Shown: positions 34,460 to 43,349 of the stretch, piece by piece
How positions within the stretch are numbered: position 1 is the stretch's first letter
Layout of the letters: the number at the start of each line of letters is the position of its first letter
NCBI GenBank assembly: GCA_039029535.1
Contig: JBCCFW010000020.1
Span: forward strand, 1 to 64,000
Source: JBCCFW01 sp039029535
GTDB taxonomy: Bacteria > Acidobacteriota > JBCCFW01
DNA length: 64,000 bases
Reading direction: 5' to 3'
The notes under the pieces: model-generated
Told to the model about the DNA's origin: nothing
The model's input: the letters and a program-made list of their open reading frames with translations, nothing else
The model's database searches: none
Translations under genes and position numbers: made by a program

Positions 34460-35131
34460 ATGTCGTCTTCAACGCCCCATCGCCTCCTTCTCGTGACCCT
34501 GGCCCTCCTGGGTCTCGCCTGCGGTTCTTCGGTCGACGAGCCGCCCGCCAGCACGCGCGTCGTCGACGGCGATCCGCCCCTGGTCCTCTTCCTGGGCGAC
34601 AGCCTGGCGGCCGGCTACGGACTGCCGGAGGACGAGGCCTTCCCGGCGGTGCTCCGCGACCTCCTCGCCGAGCGTGGCAAGGACATCGAGATCATCAACG
34701 CCGGCGTCTCGGGCGACACGAGCACGGGCGGCCTCAACCGCCTCGACTGGGTGCTCGAGTCGGAGCCCGACCTGGTCTTCATCGAGCTCGGCGCCAACGA
34801 TGGCCTGCGTGGACAGTCGGTCGAGACGATGGAGGCCAACCTGCGGGCCATCGTCGACGGCGTGCGGGCGGCGGGCGCTCGACCGCTGCTCACGGGCATG
34901 CAGATGCCGCCCAACTACGGGCCCGAGTACGCCGGGAAGTTCAAGGCCGTCTTCCCTCGGGTGGCCGACGAGCTCGACGTGCCGTTCTTCCCCTTCCTGT
35001 TGAAGGACGTGGCGGCCAAGCCCAAGTACAACCTCGGCGACCTCATCCACCCCAACCGTGAGGGTCACCGCATCATCGCGGAGAACCTGCTCGACTTCTT
35101 CGAGGACGCGCTGGACGACCTGGAAGGCTGA
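34460..35131 (+). CDS. Exported GDSL/SGNH esterase, TesA-like
   Basis: 223 residues. ATG 34460 gives an export signal (LLLVTLALLGLACGSS), possibly a lipoprotein. Catalytic blocks of SGNH hydrolases: FLGDSLAAGYGL (nucleophile Ser), GVSGDTSTGG (oxyanion Gly), ELGANDGLRG (Asn) and the C-terminal LIHPNREGH with catalytic Asp/His. It hydrolyses acyl esters or thioesters in the periplasm, like TesA (thioesterase I/protease I/lysophospholipase L1). It is divergent from the YbbA/YbbP-like ABC genes, which are the classic neighbours of tesA, so a joint role in envelope lipid handling is likely. Confidence 0.92.
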   Translation: MSSSTPHRLLLVTLALLGLACGSSVDEPPASTRVVDGDPPLVLFLGDSLAAGYGLPEDEAFPAVLRDLLAERGKDIEIINAGVSGDTSTGGLNRLDWVLESEPDLVFIELGANDGLRGQSVETMEANLRAIVDGVRAAGARPLLTGMQMPPNYGPEYAGKFKAVFPRVADELDVPFFPFLLKDVAAKPKYNLGDLIHPNREGHRIIAENLLDFFEDALDDLEG

Positions 35132-35146
35132 GACGACCCGCCGCGC

Positions 35147-35818
35147 TCAGGCCCGGCGCGCGACCGCCACGAAGAGATCGCAGCCGGTCCCGTCGGCTCC
35201 CTCGAAGACCTCGTCGCGCAGCAGCTCGAAGCCGGCCGTGGTCAGCTCGGCTCTCAGCGAGTCGGGCTCACCGATGAAGCGCACGCCCTTGCCGTCGCGA
35301 AGCAGGCAGCGACTCTCCGGGTCGTAGTCTCCGGCGAAGCCCGCCGGCAGCTCACCGCTCATGGCGTTGAGCAGGAAGACACCGCCCTGGCTCAAGACCC
35401 GCCGCACCGAGGCGAGCAACGCCGCGCGATCGTCGCCGACGATGCAGTGCGCGCAGTTGCCGTCGTGGACGAGGTCGAAGCTGTCGTCCGCGAGCCCGGC
35501 CAGGTCGAGCACCGAGCCGACGCGAAAGTCGACGGGAAGCCCGGCCGATTCAGCGTTCTCCCTCGCCCAGGCGATCGCCGTCGGCGAGAGGTCGACGCCG
35601 GTGACCTCCCAGCCCCGCCGCGCGAGCCAGAGCGCCTTGCGACCTTCCCCGCAGCCGAGATCGAGGAGACGACCGCCCCGCGGCACCTCGTCCCAGGCGA
35701 GCACTGCCGCGGTTCGCTGCTGAGCACGCTCGAGGAGCGTGTCGTCAGCCCAGCCCTTGCGGCCGCCCGACCGCAGCTCTCGGTACTGACGGTCGAAGAG
35801 AGAGTCGTCGGCGGTCAC
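35147..35818 (-). CDS. Class I SAM-dependent methyltransferase
   Basis: 223 residues with a Rossmann methyltransferase fold: motif I LLDLGCGEGRKALWLARRGWEVTGVD, then motif II-like acidic residues, FDLVHDGNCAHCIVGDD, and VLSQGGVFLLNAMSG. It resembles thiopurine-methyltransferase/TehB-like and generic small-molecule methyltransferases; the substrate is unknown. Two cysteines and a histidine in the NCAHC stretch near the active site are notable but not diagnostic. It is convergent with the esterase gene (15 bp), and 6 bp separate it from the flavoprotein gene upstream. Confidence 0.88.
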   Translation of the reverse strand: MTADDSLFDRQYRELRSGGRKGWADDTLLERAQQRTAAVLAWDEVPRGGRLLDLGCGEGRKALWLARRGWEVTGVDLSPTAIAWARENAESAGLPVDFRVGSVLDLAGLADDSFDLVHDGNCAHCIVGDDRAALLASVRRVLSQGGVFLLNAMSGELPAGFAGDYDPESRCLLRDGKGVRFIGEPDSLRAELTTAGFELLRDEVFEGADGTGCDLFVAVARRA

Positions 35819-35824
35819 GGGCGC

Positions 35825-37228
35825 TCAGGCCTGATCCGCGACAGCCCCGGTCCCCCGCTGCTTCGCCACGTCGCGCACGAGGTTGAGCATGACCTCGGAC
35901 AGGGTCGGGTGGTACCAGGGCATGACGAGCACGTCGTCGACCGTCATCCGACCGTGCATCATCACCGAGATGACGTGCACGAGATCGTCGGCACGTGGAC
36001 CGACGATGGTCGAGCCGAGGATCTCGCCCGACGCACGGTCGACGAGCAACTTCCACTCACCGTGCTTGACGCCCATGGTGATCGCCCGCCCCGTCGACGG
36101 GAAGCTCGCCTGGCCCACGACGACCTCGCCACTGGCGATGCGCTCCTCCGCCTCCTTCGGCGTGATGCCGACCTGGGCGAAGGGAGGGTCGGTGAAGATC
36201 GCCGACATGAAGAGCCGGTAGTCGATCTCCTGGGGCTCACCTCCCGCCGCGTTGTGACCGGCCACGCGACCTTCTTGATTGGCGAGATGGAGGATCTGCT
36301 TCTGCCCGGTCGAGTCTCCGGCCAGGAACACCCGCGGGTTGTCGGTCCTGAGCCGCGCGTCGTGCTTCAGCCGACCACGCTCGGGCGTGAGCCCGACGTG
36401 CTCGAGACCGATGTCGGACAGGGACGCTCCGCGACCGGCGGCGATGAGGATCTTCTCGACCTCGAAGCGACGCTCGCCGTCGGGACCCGAGATCGTCGCC
36501 GCGATGAGCTCACCGCTCTTCTCCACCGCGCTCAGGCTGGCCGGCTGGTGGATCTCGATCTCGGAAGCCAGCGCCGCGCTGAGCTCTTCACCAGCCGACG
36601 GGTCGAGCCGCGCCAAGAGCGGTGAGCGCGACGCCAGCACGACCTTCGTGCCGATGCGCGCGAAGAACTGAGCCAGCTCCAGGCCGATGGCGCCGCCGCC
36701 CTGCACGAGCAACGACTCGGGCTGCTCGGTGAGCGCCATGACCGAGTCGCTGGTGAGGTAGCCGACCTCGTCGAGCCCGTCGATCGGCGGCACGTTGGGC
36801 GCCGAGCCGGTGGCGATGACGTAGCTCTTCGCCGTCAGTCGCTTCCCGTTCACCTCGATCGCCTCGCCCTCGACGAAGCGTCCACGACCGTCGATGACCT
36901 CGTAGTCGGCGCTGTCGATCGAGTCGACCTTGGCCTTCTTGAAGCGCGCGACCTGAGCGTCCTTGCGCGCCATGATCGCCGGGAAGTCCGGCTCGAAGCT
37001 CCCGCTGAAGCGCAGGCCGAGCTCCTCGGCATGGACGCCGGCCACCGCCTCGTGAGCCGACGCGAGCAGGGCCTTGGTCGGCATGCACCCCCGCAGGATG
37101 CACAGCCCACCGAGCTCGCCATCGTTGATCATCGCCGTGCGGGCGCCCGCGGCCACCGCAGCGGACGCTGCCGAAGTGCCGGCCGATCCACCACCGAGAA
37201 CCAAGACGTCGTAGTCGTGCTCGCTCAT
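35825..37228 (-). CDS. Dihydrolipoyl dehydrogenase-like flavoprotein disulfide reductase
   Basis: 467 residues. FAD-binding GGGSAGTSAA at the N terminus; redox-active disulfide Cys43-x4-Cys48 in GGLCILRGCMPTKALL; NAD-binding domain with GGGAIGLELAQFFARIG; GDSTGQKQILHLANQEG; and the C-terminal dimer-interface catalytic motif HPTLSE. All elements of a class I pyridine-nucleotide disulfide oxidoreductase are therefore intact. The nearest families are lipoamide dehydrogenase and mercuric-reductase-like proteins. No 2-oxoacid dehydrogenase genes are near, so the natural disulfide substrate is open. ATG 37228 was chosen because the longer frame (to 37633) has no homology. Confidence 0.9.
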   Translation of the reverse strand: MSEHDYDVLVLGGGSAGTSAASAAVAAGARTAMINDGELGGLCILRGCMPTKALLASAHEAVAGVHAEELGLRFSGSFEPDFPAIMARKDAQVARFKKAKVDSIDSADYEVIDGRGRFVEGEAIEVNGKRLTAKSYVIATGSAPNVPPIDGLDEVGYLTSDSVMALTEQPESLLVQGGGAIGLELAQFFARIGTKVVLASRSPLLARLDPSAGEELSAALASEIEIHQPASLSAVEKSGELIAATISGPDGERRFEVEKILIAAGRGASLSDIGLEHVGLTPERGRLKHDARLRTDNPRVFLAGDSTGQKQILHLANQEGRVAGHNAAGGEPQEIDYRLFMSAIFTDPPFAQVGITPKEAEERIASGEVVVGQASFPSTGRAITMGVKHGEWKLLVDRASGEILGSTIVGPRADDLVHVISVMMHGRMTVDDVLVMPWYHPTLSEVMLNLVRDVAKQRGTGAVADQA

Positions 37229-37257
37229 CGACTCGCTCCGTGCGCCGGAGGGAGTCG

Positions 37258-38058
37258 TCACTCCAGCGCTTGCGTGAGGTTGCCGCTCTCGTAGCGGGCC
37301 AGCCCGGCGCTCCACGCCCACAGCGCGAGGACGAACAGCACGGCGTTGCCGAACAAGAGCACGCCTGCCTGCGACCAGCTCCACTCGATCAGCAGCTCGG
37401 CGGGAAGGTAACTCATCAAGCCCGCCGGCAGGAGGAGGAAGAGTACCGTGCGACTCCAACCGCTGAAGGCCCCGGGCGGATAGATGGCCACGACCACGAG
37501 AGCGTGCGTTGCCTGAGCGGCCACGGTATCTGCTCGACCCGCCCAGAAGGCGAGGCTGGAGCAGATCGTGCCGAAGGCGCCGAAGGCGAGGCAGGCGATG
37601 ACGCTGGCCACCGGGAAGAACAGCCAGTCCCAACCCTGCGCGTGACCGGAGACGGCGAACAGCCCCACGCCGACGGCCAGGTCACCCAGGCCCGACACGC
37701 GCATCTTGGAGACGGCCGCTTGGCACAAGACTGGTCGCGGCTTGAGCAGGAGATCGTCGAGGCGCCCCTGCGAGATCCGCCGCGCGAGCTCGGGCAGGCC
37801 GCCGAGGAACACCATCGACAGGCCGAAGCCGGCAGCGGCCACGCCATAGAGCAGGGCGAGCTCTCGCAAGCCCCAGCCCCCGACCTGCTCGAAGCGCTCG
37901 AAGAAGATCACCCAGAACACGAGGAAGAGCAGGTTGTTGGCGATCATGAAGATCACCTGCCCCAGGAAGGCCGCTCGGAACTCCATGGCCGCGCGCAGGC
38001 TCGCCGACCACTGGGCCACGAGCCAGCGAGCCAGCCCGGCGCGTGCGTCGTGCTCCAT
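37258..38058 (-). CDS. ABC-2 type exporter permease 2
   Basis: 266 residues with six predicted membrane helices (for example VIFMIANNLLFLVFWVIFF and PLGVGLFAVSG-type segments). It resembles the COG3694-type membrane subunit of a three-gene export system. Residues after the second helix include ARRISQGRLDDLLLKPRPVL, a cytoplasmic coupling-like helix typical of the family. It is the last gene of the ABC operon, 2 bp after permease 1. Transported substrate unknown; relatives are linked to efflux of toxic cations or of lipids. Confidence 0.88.
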   Translation of the reverse strand: MEHDARAGLARWLVAQWSASLRAAMEFRAAFLGQVIFMIANNLLFLVFWVIFFERFEQVGGWGLRELALLYGVAAAGFGLSMVFLGGLPELARRISQGRLDDLLLKPRPVLCQAAVSKMRVSGLGDLAVGVGLFAVSGHAQGWDWLFFPVASVIACLAFGAFGTICSSLAFWAGRADTVAAQATHALVVVAIYPPGAFSGWSRTVLFLLLPAGLMSYLPAELLIEWSWSQAGVLLFGNAVLFVLALWAWSAGLARYESGNLTQALE

Positions 38059-38060
38059 CC

Positions 38061-38858
38061 TCAGCCTCCCTGCGCCTGGACGTGACGGCGACCGAGCCGC
38101 TCGAGGAGGAGCAACCCTCCGAAGAGCACCGCGCTCCAGAAGAGCAGGCGCAGCAACAGCGGGACGAGCTCACCCTCGGCCAGTCCTCCGACCGCCATCC
38201 GCGCCGGGTCGTGAAGCAAGACGCGAAACGGCAACCAGGACGCCAGCGAGTAGAGCCAGTCCGGGTAGAACTCGATGGGCATGAAGAGCCCGCCGAGCAC
38301 GAACAGGAACTTCTGCCAGATCCAGTAGACCGGCGCGACGTCCTCGACCCAGAAGGCGAGCAAGCCGATGGACACGCGAACTGCACACTCGAGCAGGATG
38401 GCCACCGGCAAGACGAACCCCAGCGCCAACAACGCGTCGCGCCAGCGGAGCTCCGGGAGCCCGACCACGAAGACGAGGAACGGGAGTCCCAGGGCGAGCA
38501 GGCCGAGAAGACGTGCGCTCATGGTCCCCAGTGCTCTCCCCATCTCCCAGGCCGCATGCGGGAGCGGCCGGAGCAACGACACGGAGTACACGCCCGAGCG
38601 CACGTCCTCGGCGACCTGGAGGTGCAGGGCCCCGGGCGCCAGCACGACCAGCTCGGTGACCAGGAGGTAGGTGACCAGCGCCGTCACGTCGAAGCGGCCG
38701 AGGTCCGTCAGCCCGCCCTGGCTCTCCACCACGGTCCACAGCCTCCAATAGAGGAAGAGGACCACCGCGAGGAAGCCTCCCGAAGCGAGCAGGTCGATGG
38801 GATAGCGCAGCTGCTCCCGAGCAGCCCCTCGGGCCACCGCCAGCACCGCCGAGATCAC
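38061..38858 (-). CDS. ABC-2 type exporter permease 1
   Basis: 265 residues with six predicted membrane helices and ABC-2 family features (a VYSVSLLRPLPHAAWEMGR cytoplasmic segment, then FVVGLPELRWRDALL). It matches the COG4587-type subunit. The operon is ATPase (38855-39850), permease 1, permease 2, with a 4-bp overlap between ATPase and permease 1. Both permeases would form a heterodimer. A metal-binding or substrate-specific domain is not visible. Confidence 0.88.
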   Translation of the reverse strand: MISAVLAVARGAAREQLRYPIDLLASGGFLAVVLFLYWRLWTVVESQGGLTDLGRFDVTALVTYLLVTELVVLAPGALHLQVAEDVRSGVYSVSLLRPLPHAAWEMGRALGTMSARLLGLLALGLPFLVFVVGLPELRWRDALLALGFVLPVAILLECAVRVSIGLLAFWVEDVAPVYWIWQKFLFVLGGLFMPIEFYPDWLYSLASWLPFRVLLHDPARMAVGGLAEGELVPLLLRLLFWSAVLFGGLLLLERLGRRHVQAQGG

Positions 38859-39850
38859 GAGCCCGCCTCGGCTTGCGAGGAGTGGATGCTCCGCAGCACG
38901 GTCTCGAGCCGGGGCCCGCTGATGGAGAGGTCGTGGACCTGGGCCCCTGCCAGGAGGGCGCCGACGACCTCCTCCAGCGGCGTCACCTCGGTGTCCACCC
39001 GCAGGATCACCCGATGGGCTGGCGCTTCCAGGTGCTCCACGCCCGGGCGCTCGCAGCGGAAACCCTCCTCGGCGACCACGGCCTCGAGACGCCGAAAGCG
39101 CCGGTGTCCGGCCATCAGCTCGTCCAGGGAGCCGTCGAATACCAGCCGACCCTCGTCGATGAAGAGCACCCGGTCGCAGACCTCCTCGACGTCGCCGGCG
39201 TCATGGCTGGTGAGGAGGAGGGTGACGCCCTCCTCCTCTCCGAGCCGGGCGAGGAGGGAGCGGATCCGCGCCCGTGCCAGGACGTCGAGCCCGATGGTCG
39301 GCTCATCCAGGAGCAGGAGCTCCGGCCGATGGAGCAAGCTGGCCGCCAGCTCACAGCGCATCCTCTGACCCAGCGAGAGCTGGCGCACGGGCTGCTCGAG
39401 GAGATGAGAAAACTCGAAGAGCTCCGCCAGCTCGTCCCGGCGGCGACGGGCGTCGGCCGCTGGGAGCCCGAAGACTCGGGCGAGGAGGTCGAAGGTCTCG
39501 GCCACCGGGAGGTGGTACCAGAGCTGGGACCGCTGGCCGAAGACGCAGCCGAGCCGCCGAACCAGCCGGCGTCGCTGCTCCCAGGGCACCAGGCCGAGCA
39601 CCTCGGCCTGGCCGGAGCTCGGGTGAAGGATGCCCGTCATCATCTTTAGGGAAGTGCTCTTGCCGGCGCCATTGGGTCCCAGGAAGGCCACTCGCTCCCC
39701 CCTCTCCACCTCGAAACCGAGGTCCACGACGGCTTCCACCTCCTCGTGGGCAGGCCGGACGAGGGCCCCCAGGGCGGCCAGGAGGCCGGGAGCACGAGTG
39801 CGCCGGCGAAAGGTCTTCGAAAGGCCCTCGACCCTCAGAGAAACGGTCAC
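38855..39850 (-). CDS. ABC exporter ATP-binding protein (COG4586 type)
   Basis: 331 residues. Walker A FLGPNGAGKSTSLKMMTGIL, Q-loop Gln in VFGQRSQLWYHLPV, signature LSLGQRMRCELAASLLHRP, Walker B LLLLDEPTIGLD, switch LLTSHD. The C-terminal 90 residues form an accessory domain with a VDTEV-type strand motif, as in COG4586 ATPases that pair with two ABC-2 permeases. GTG 39850 is preferred because it yields MTVSLRVEGLSK. The gene is first in its operon and divergent from the TonB-dependent receptor. Confidence 0.93.
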   Translation of the reverse strand: MTVSLRVEGLSKTFRRRTRAPGLLAALGALVRPAHEEVEAVVDLGFEVERGERVAFLGPNGAGKSTSLKMMTGILHPSSGQAEVLGLVPWEQRRRLVRRLGCVFGQRSQLWYHLPVAETFDLLARVFGLPAADARRRRDELAELFEFSHLLEQPVRQLSLGQRMRCELAASLLHRPELLLLDEPTIGLDVLARARIRSLLARLGEEEGVTLLLTSHDAGDVEEVCDRVLFIDEGRLVFDGSLDELMAGHRRFRRLEAVVAEEGFRCERPGVEHLEAPAHRVILRVDTEVTPLEEVVGALLAGAQVHDLSISGPRLETVLRSIHSSQAEAGS

Positions 39851-40171
39851 GAAACGAGTCCTCCGAGGTCAGGTTAGCGCGTGGCCTCGGCCCGGACCGC
39901 GGGTTCCGTGAACCGCGGGTTACTGACCACCTCCGGAGAGCGGGTTGCGGCGGTCGGCACCGGTCTCCATTCAGAGAGGGAACGGAGGACCGAATTCGCC
40001 GAAAACGAGCATTCTGGGCCTGGATCGCGCTTCTCCGCGGTGACATGATGCCGCGATTCCAGGGTTAGGGAACTGCAAGGACCGAGTCGTCTTCCGTCGG
40101 TTGAGGCGCCGATCGTCGATCCGGTCTTCCCCCCCTCAAACGATTTGCCTCCGCGAAGTAGGAGAGAACCC
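39851..40171. promoter_or_regulatory. Divergent promoter region, ABC operon / TonB receptor
   Basis: 321 bp without a gene. ACCGCGGGTT occurs twice (39896-39905 and 39912-39921) and the pair is bracketed by GGTCAG (39867-39872) and CTGACC (39923-39928). This arrangement looks like a binding site for a regulator near the ABC operon start. AGGAGAG just before ATG 40172 is the receptor ribosome-binding site. Confidence 0.45.
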
Positions 40172-43100
40172 ATGCTGCGAGAGCTCACCAAGAGGCTCGC
40201 CTGCCTGACCTTCGTGCTGATGCTGCCGACCTTGGCAGCTGCACAAGAGACCACCGGCAGCATCGCCGGCACCGTGACCGACACCAACGGTGCGGCGGTG
40301 CCCCTTGCCAACATCACCATCTCGGGCGACCGCGGCGACCGCAACGTCGTGACCGGCGAAGAGGGCAAGTTCTTCCTCGCCTTCCTCACGCCGGGTCTCT
40401 ACACGATCACCGTCGATGCCGATGGCTACTCCTCGCTGGAGAACTACCAGGTTCGCGTGAACCTCGGTCAGCGCTCCCGCGTCGACCTGCAGCTCCTCCC
40501 GCCGATGCGCGAGACCATGACCGTCTCCGCCGATCGCGAGCAGCTCATCGACCTGTCCAAGCAGGCGACCGGCGCCAACATTCTCACCGAGGTCGCCGAG
40601 CAGCTCCCCTTGGGCCGCAACGTCCAGGACCTGGTTTTCCTCGCTCCGAGCGTGAAGAGCGGCCTCGGCACCGGCGCGGCCAACCCGTCGGTCTCCGGTA
40701 GCTCCGGTCTCGAGAACCAGTACGTCTTCAACGGCGTCAACGTGACCAACGCCGGCTACGGCGCGCTGGGCTCCTACTCGATCGTCCACGGCTCGCAGGG
40801 CCAGGGCATCAACTACTCCTTCGTCGAGGAGACCCAGGTCGTGACCGGCGGCTTCAAGCCCGAGTACGGCCAGGCCACCGGCGGCATCATCAACGTGCTG
40901 ACCAAGTCCGGTAGCAACGAGTGGGAGGGTGATGTCTACGGCTACTACACGCCGACCGGTCTCCAGGCCGACTTCATCACCCCCGACGTCGATCCTGCCG
41001 CGGCCCCCTTCGAGGGCATCGAAGAGACCGAGCTCGGCTTCGGCGTCGGCGGCCCGCTCATCCAGGACAAGCTGTTCTTCTGGGTCGGCGGCGCCCACCA
41101 GGTCACCACGACCACGCGTCGCGCCCCCAACGACAGCTTCGGCCTCTTCGACCTGGGTGACATCTCCTACGACCGCGAGATCACCACCTACGCCGGCAAG
41201 CTGACGATCCAGCCTCACCAGGACCACACCATCGAGCTGTCGTTCTTCGGCGACCCGTCCGAGACCGACTTCGGCCCGCTCCGTGGCTCCTCCACCCTCC
41301 GCCAGGACGACAACCGCCAGTTCTCCAAGCTCGACTACGGCGGCAAGAACTGGACCGTGTCCTACAAGGGCTCGCCCCGTCCGAACTTCAACATCGAAGC
41401 CTCGATCGGCAACGCCAACAACGAGTTCGAGGAGTTCTTCGTCGTCGACGATCACCAGATCATCGAGCGCGTTGCCACTCGTCTCCGTGACGGCGGCATC
41501 GGCTTCTTCGAGCGCAACGAGTCCGACAACACCCAGTTCAAGATCAACTTCACGAACTTGATCGGGAACCACGAGCTCAAGTACGGCTTCGGCGTCGAGG
41601 ACATCGACTACACGGCCGCCAACGACCGCACCGGTCCGAGCTTCACCAACCGCTACGGCGACCCGACCACCACCGGCGCGGCCGTCTTCGTCGTCCGCGA
41701 GGACGAGGCCACCCTGCCCAACGGCGGCGTCGGCGTCGTCGACCGTTACGACGGTCGCGGCGGCATCTACGGTGACACCGTCATCGACGATGACATGGAC
41801 GGCATGGCCGACGCGGTCATCTACAACGTCATCCGCGGCCGTCTCGACAACGTCGAGCAGACCGTGACGTCCGACTACAAGTACGCGTTCATCCAGGACG
41901 ACTGGGCCCTCACGCCCAACATGACCCTCTCCTACGGCATCCGCTGGGAAGAGATCAACATCAAGGGCACGGAGACGACCTACAAGTTCCCGAGCGAGAT
42001 CTCCCCCCGCCTCGGTCTCTCCTGGGACCACACCGGCGAGGGCCGCAGCAAGCTCTACGGCAACATCGGTCGCTACTACGAGAAGGTCCCCCTCGACATC
42101 GCCGTTCGGCTCTTCTCGCCGGAGACCGGCATCCGTCGTGGCCACTACTACGACCGTGACCTCACCATGGCCGTCCCCTGCAACAACCCGGTCGACCCGA
42201 GCGACCCGTTCATGCAGTGCGACCGCTACCAGGTCAGCGGCGGCTTCAGCGATTCAGTGGTGCCGGGCACGACCCTCCCGTACGTGACCGCCGTTGCTCT
42301 CGGTTACGAGCGCACCCTCGGCCAGGACTGGAAGGTCAAGGGCGAGTTCCAGTGGCGTGACCAGGGCACGGTCCTCGAGGACTACGCCGACTCCCCCGCT
42401 TCCGACGTCGAGTTCGGCTTCGATCCCGACGGCAACCCCGCCAGCTTCGGTAGCTACATCGTCGGCAACATCGACCCCAACACCGTGGCCTTCCGTGACG
42501 GCGTCGGCTTCCCCGACGTCGAGCGCGAGTACATGGCGCTGGTGCTCGAGGCCCAGAAGTCCACCGAGCGGTGGTTCTTCCACGGCCAGTACACCCTCTC
42601 CGCCCTCCACGGTAACTACGAGGGTCTGTTCCGCAACGACAACGGTCAGAGCGACCCGAACGTGACCTCGCTCTTCGACTTCCCGAACGAGGCGCTCTTC
42701 TACCACACGTTCAGCAATGGCAAGCTGAACACCGACCGGACGCATCGCATGCAGGCCTACGGTGCCTACAAGTGGCGCAACGGTTGGAGCCTGAGCAGCC
42801 GCGTGCTGGCCCAGAGCGGCACGCCGAAGCTCCGCCTGGCCACTCTCCCGCCGTACGCCAACGGTGGTGAGATCGCCCTCGACCGTCGTGGCGCCCGCGG
42901 CCGCACGCCGTTCCAGTGGAACGCCGACGTCGGTGTCGGCAAGAAGTGGGAGCTCAACACCCGCTTCGAGTCGACCATCTCCGTGAACGTCGACATCTTC
43001 AACTTCTTCAACCACCGCTTCGTGACCGGCTTCGACTACGACTTCGACAGCGGCGCGGACACCGACATCTGCCTGGACTGGCTCGATCCGACCGCCCCCG

Positions 43101-43249
43101 GCGCGGACGAGACCTGCGACACGCGCGAGGAGGCCGAGCAGCGCTTGGTCGACTCCATCGCCAACGGCATCCCCAACCCCAACTTCGACAAGCCGACCAG
43201 CTACAACGCTCCTCGCGAAGTGCGCTTCGGCGTGAAGTGGACCTTCTGA
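40172..43249 (+). CDS. TonB-dependent outer membrane receptor with carboxypeptidase-regulatory domain
   Basis: 1025 residues. Signal peptide (LTKRLACLTFVLMLPTLAAAQ) then a CarboxypepD_reg-like Ig domain (about 25-110: TTGSIAGTVTDTNGAAVPLANITISG). A plug-like domain follows (about 130-240: GRNVQDLVFLAPSV, GLENQYVFNGVNVTN, FKPEYGQATGGIINVLTKSGSNEW), then a long beta-barrel ending in the terminal aromatic strand (REVRFGVKWTF). This is the OAR-like family that is expanded in Acidobacteriota. A TonB box is not obvious. ATG 40172 has a good ribosome-binding site. Ligand unknown; proteins of this type import oligosaccharides, peptides or metal complexes. It is an isolated single-gene unit with its own terminator. 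Confidence 0.93.
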   Translation: MLRELTKRLACLTFVLMLPTLAAAQETTGSIAGTVTDTNGAAVPLANITISGDRGDRNVVTGEEGKFFLAFLTPGLYTITVDADGYSSLENYQVRVNLGQRSRVDLQLLPPMRETMTVSADREQLIDLSKQATGANILTEVAEQLPLGRNVQDLVFLAPSVKSGLGTGAANPSVSGSSGLENQYVFNGVNVTNAGYGALGSYSIVHGSQGQGINYSFVEETQVVTGGFKPEYGQATGGIINVLTKSGSNEWEGDVYGYYTPTGLQADFITPDVDPAAAPFEGIEETELGFGVGGPLIQDKLFFWVGGAHQVTTTTRRAPNDSFGLFDLGDISYDREITTYAGKLTIQPHQDHTIELSFFGDPSETDFGPLRGSSTLRQDDNRQFSKLDYGGKNWTVSYKGSPRPNFNIEASIGNANNEFEEFFVVDDHQIIERVATRLRDGGIGFFERNESDNTQFKINFTNLIGNHELKYGFGVEDIDYTAANDRTGPSFTNRYGDPTTTGAAVFVVREDEATLPNGGVGVVDRYDGRGGIYGDTVIDDDMDGMADAVIYNVIRGRLDNVEQTVTSDYKYAFIQDDWALTPNMTLSYGIRWEEINIKGTETTYKFPSEISPRLGLSWDHTGEGRSKLYGNIGRYYEKVPLDIAVRLFSPETGIRRGHYYDRDLTMAVPCNNPVDPSDPFMQCDRYQVSGGFSDSVVPGTTLPYVTAVALGYERTLGQDWKVKGEFQWRDQGTVLEDYADSPASDVEFGFDPDGNPASFGSYIVGNIDPNTVAFRDGVGFPDVEREYMALVLEAQKSTERWFFHGQYTLSALHGNYEGLFRNDNGQSDPNVTSLFDFPNEALFYHTFSNGKLNTDRTHRMQAYGAYKWRNGWSLSSRVLAQSGTPKLRLATLPPYANGGEIALDRRGARGRTPFQWNADVGVGKKWELNTRFESTISVNVDIFNFFNHRFVTGFDYDFDSGADTDICLDWLDPTAPGADETCDTREEAEQRLVDSIANGIPNPNFDKPTSYNAPREVRFGVKWTF

Positions 43250-43289
43250 TCCACTAAGTCGTTGGGTTTCCCGGTCTGACCGGGAGCCG

Positions 43290-43326
43290 AAGGGCCGGTT
43301 CCGAAAGGAGCCGGCCCTTTCTTCTT
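43290..43326 (+). terminator. Intrinsic terminator of the TonB receptor gene
   Basis: AAGGGCCGG (43290-43298) pairs perfectly with CCGGCCCTT (43311-43319) and is followed by TCTTCTT. A smaller hairpin CCCGGT/ACCGGG sits just before it (43270-43284). This is the clearest rho-independent terminator in the window. Confidence 0.85.
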
Positions 43327-43349
43327 GTCCAGGTAGCGTGCGGAGGCTC

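Noticed and set aside
40136..42145. Minus-strand ORF of 669 residues opposite the TonB-dependent receptor
   Set aside because: The sense frame is a clear receptor with signal peptide and plug. The antisense protein is a Val/Asp/Glu/Ala-rich shadow.
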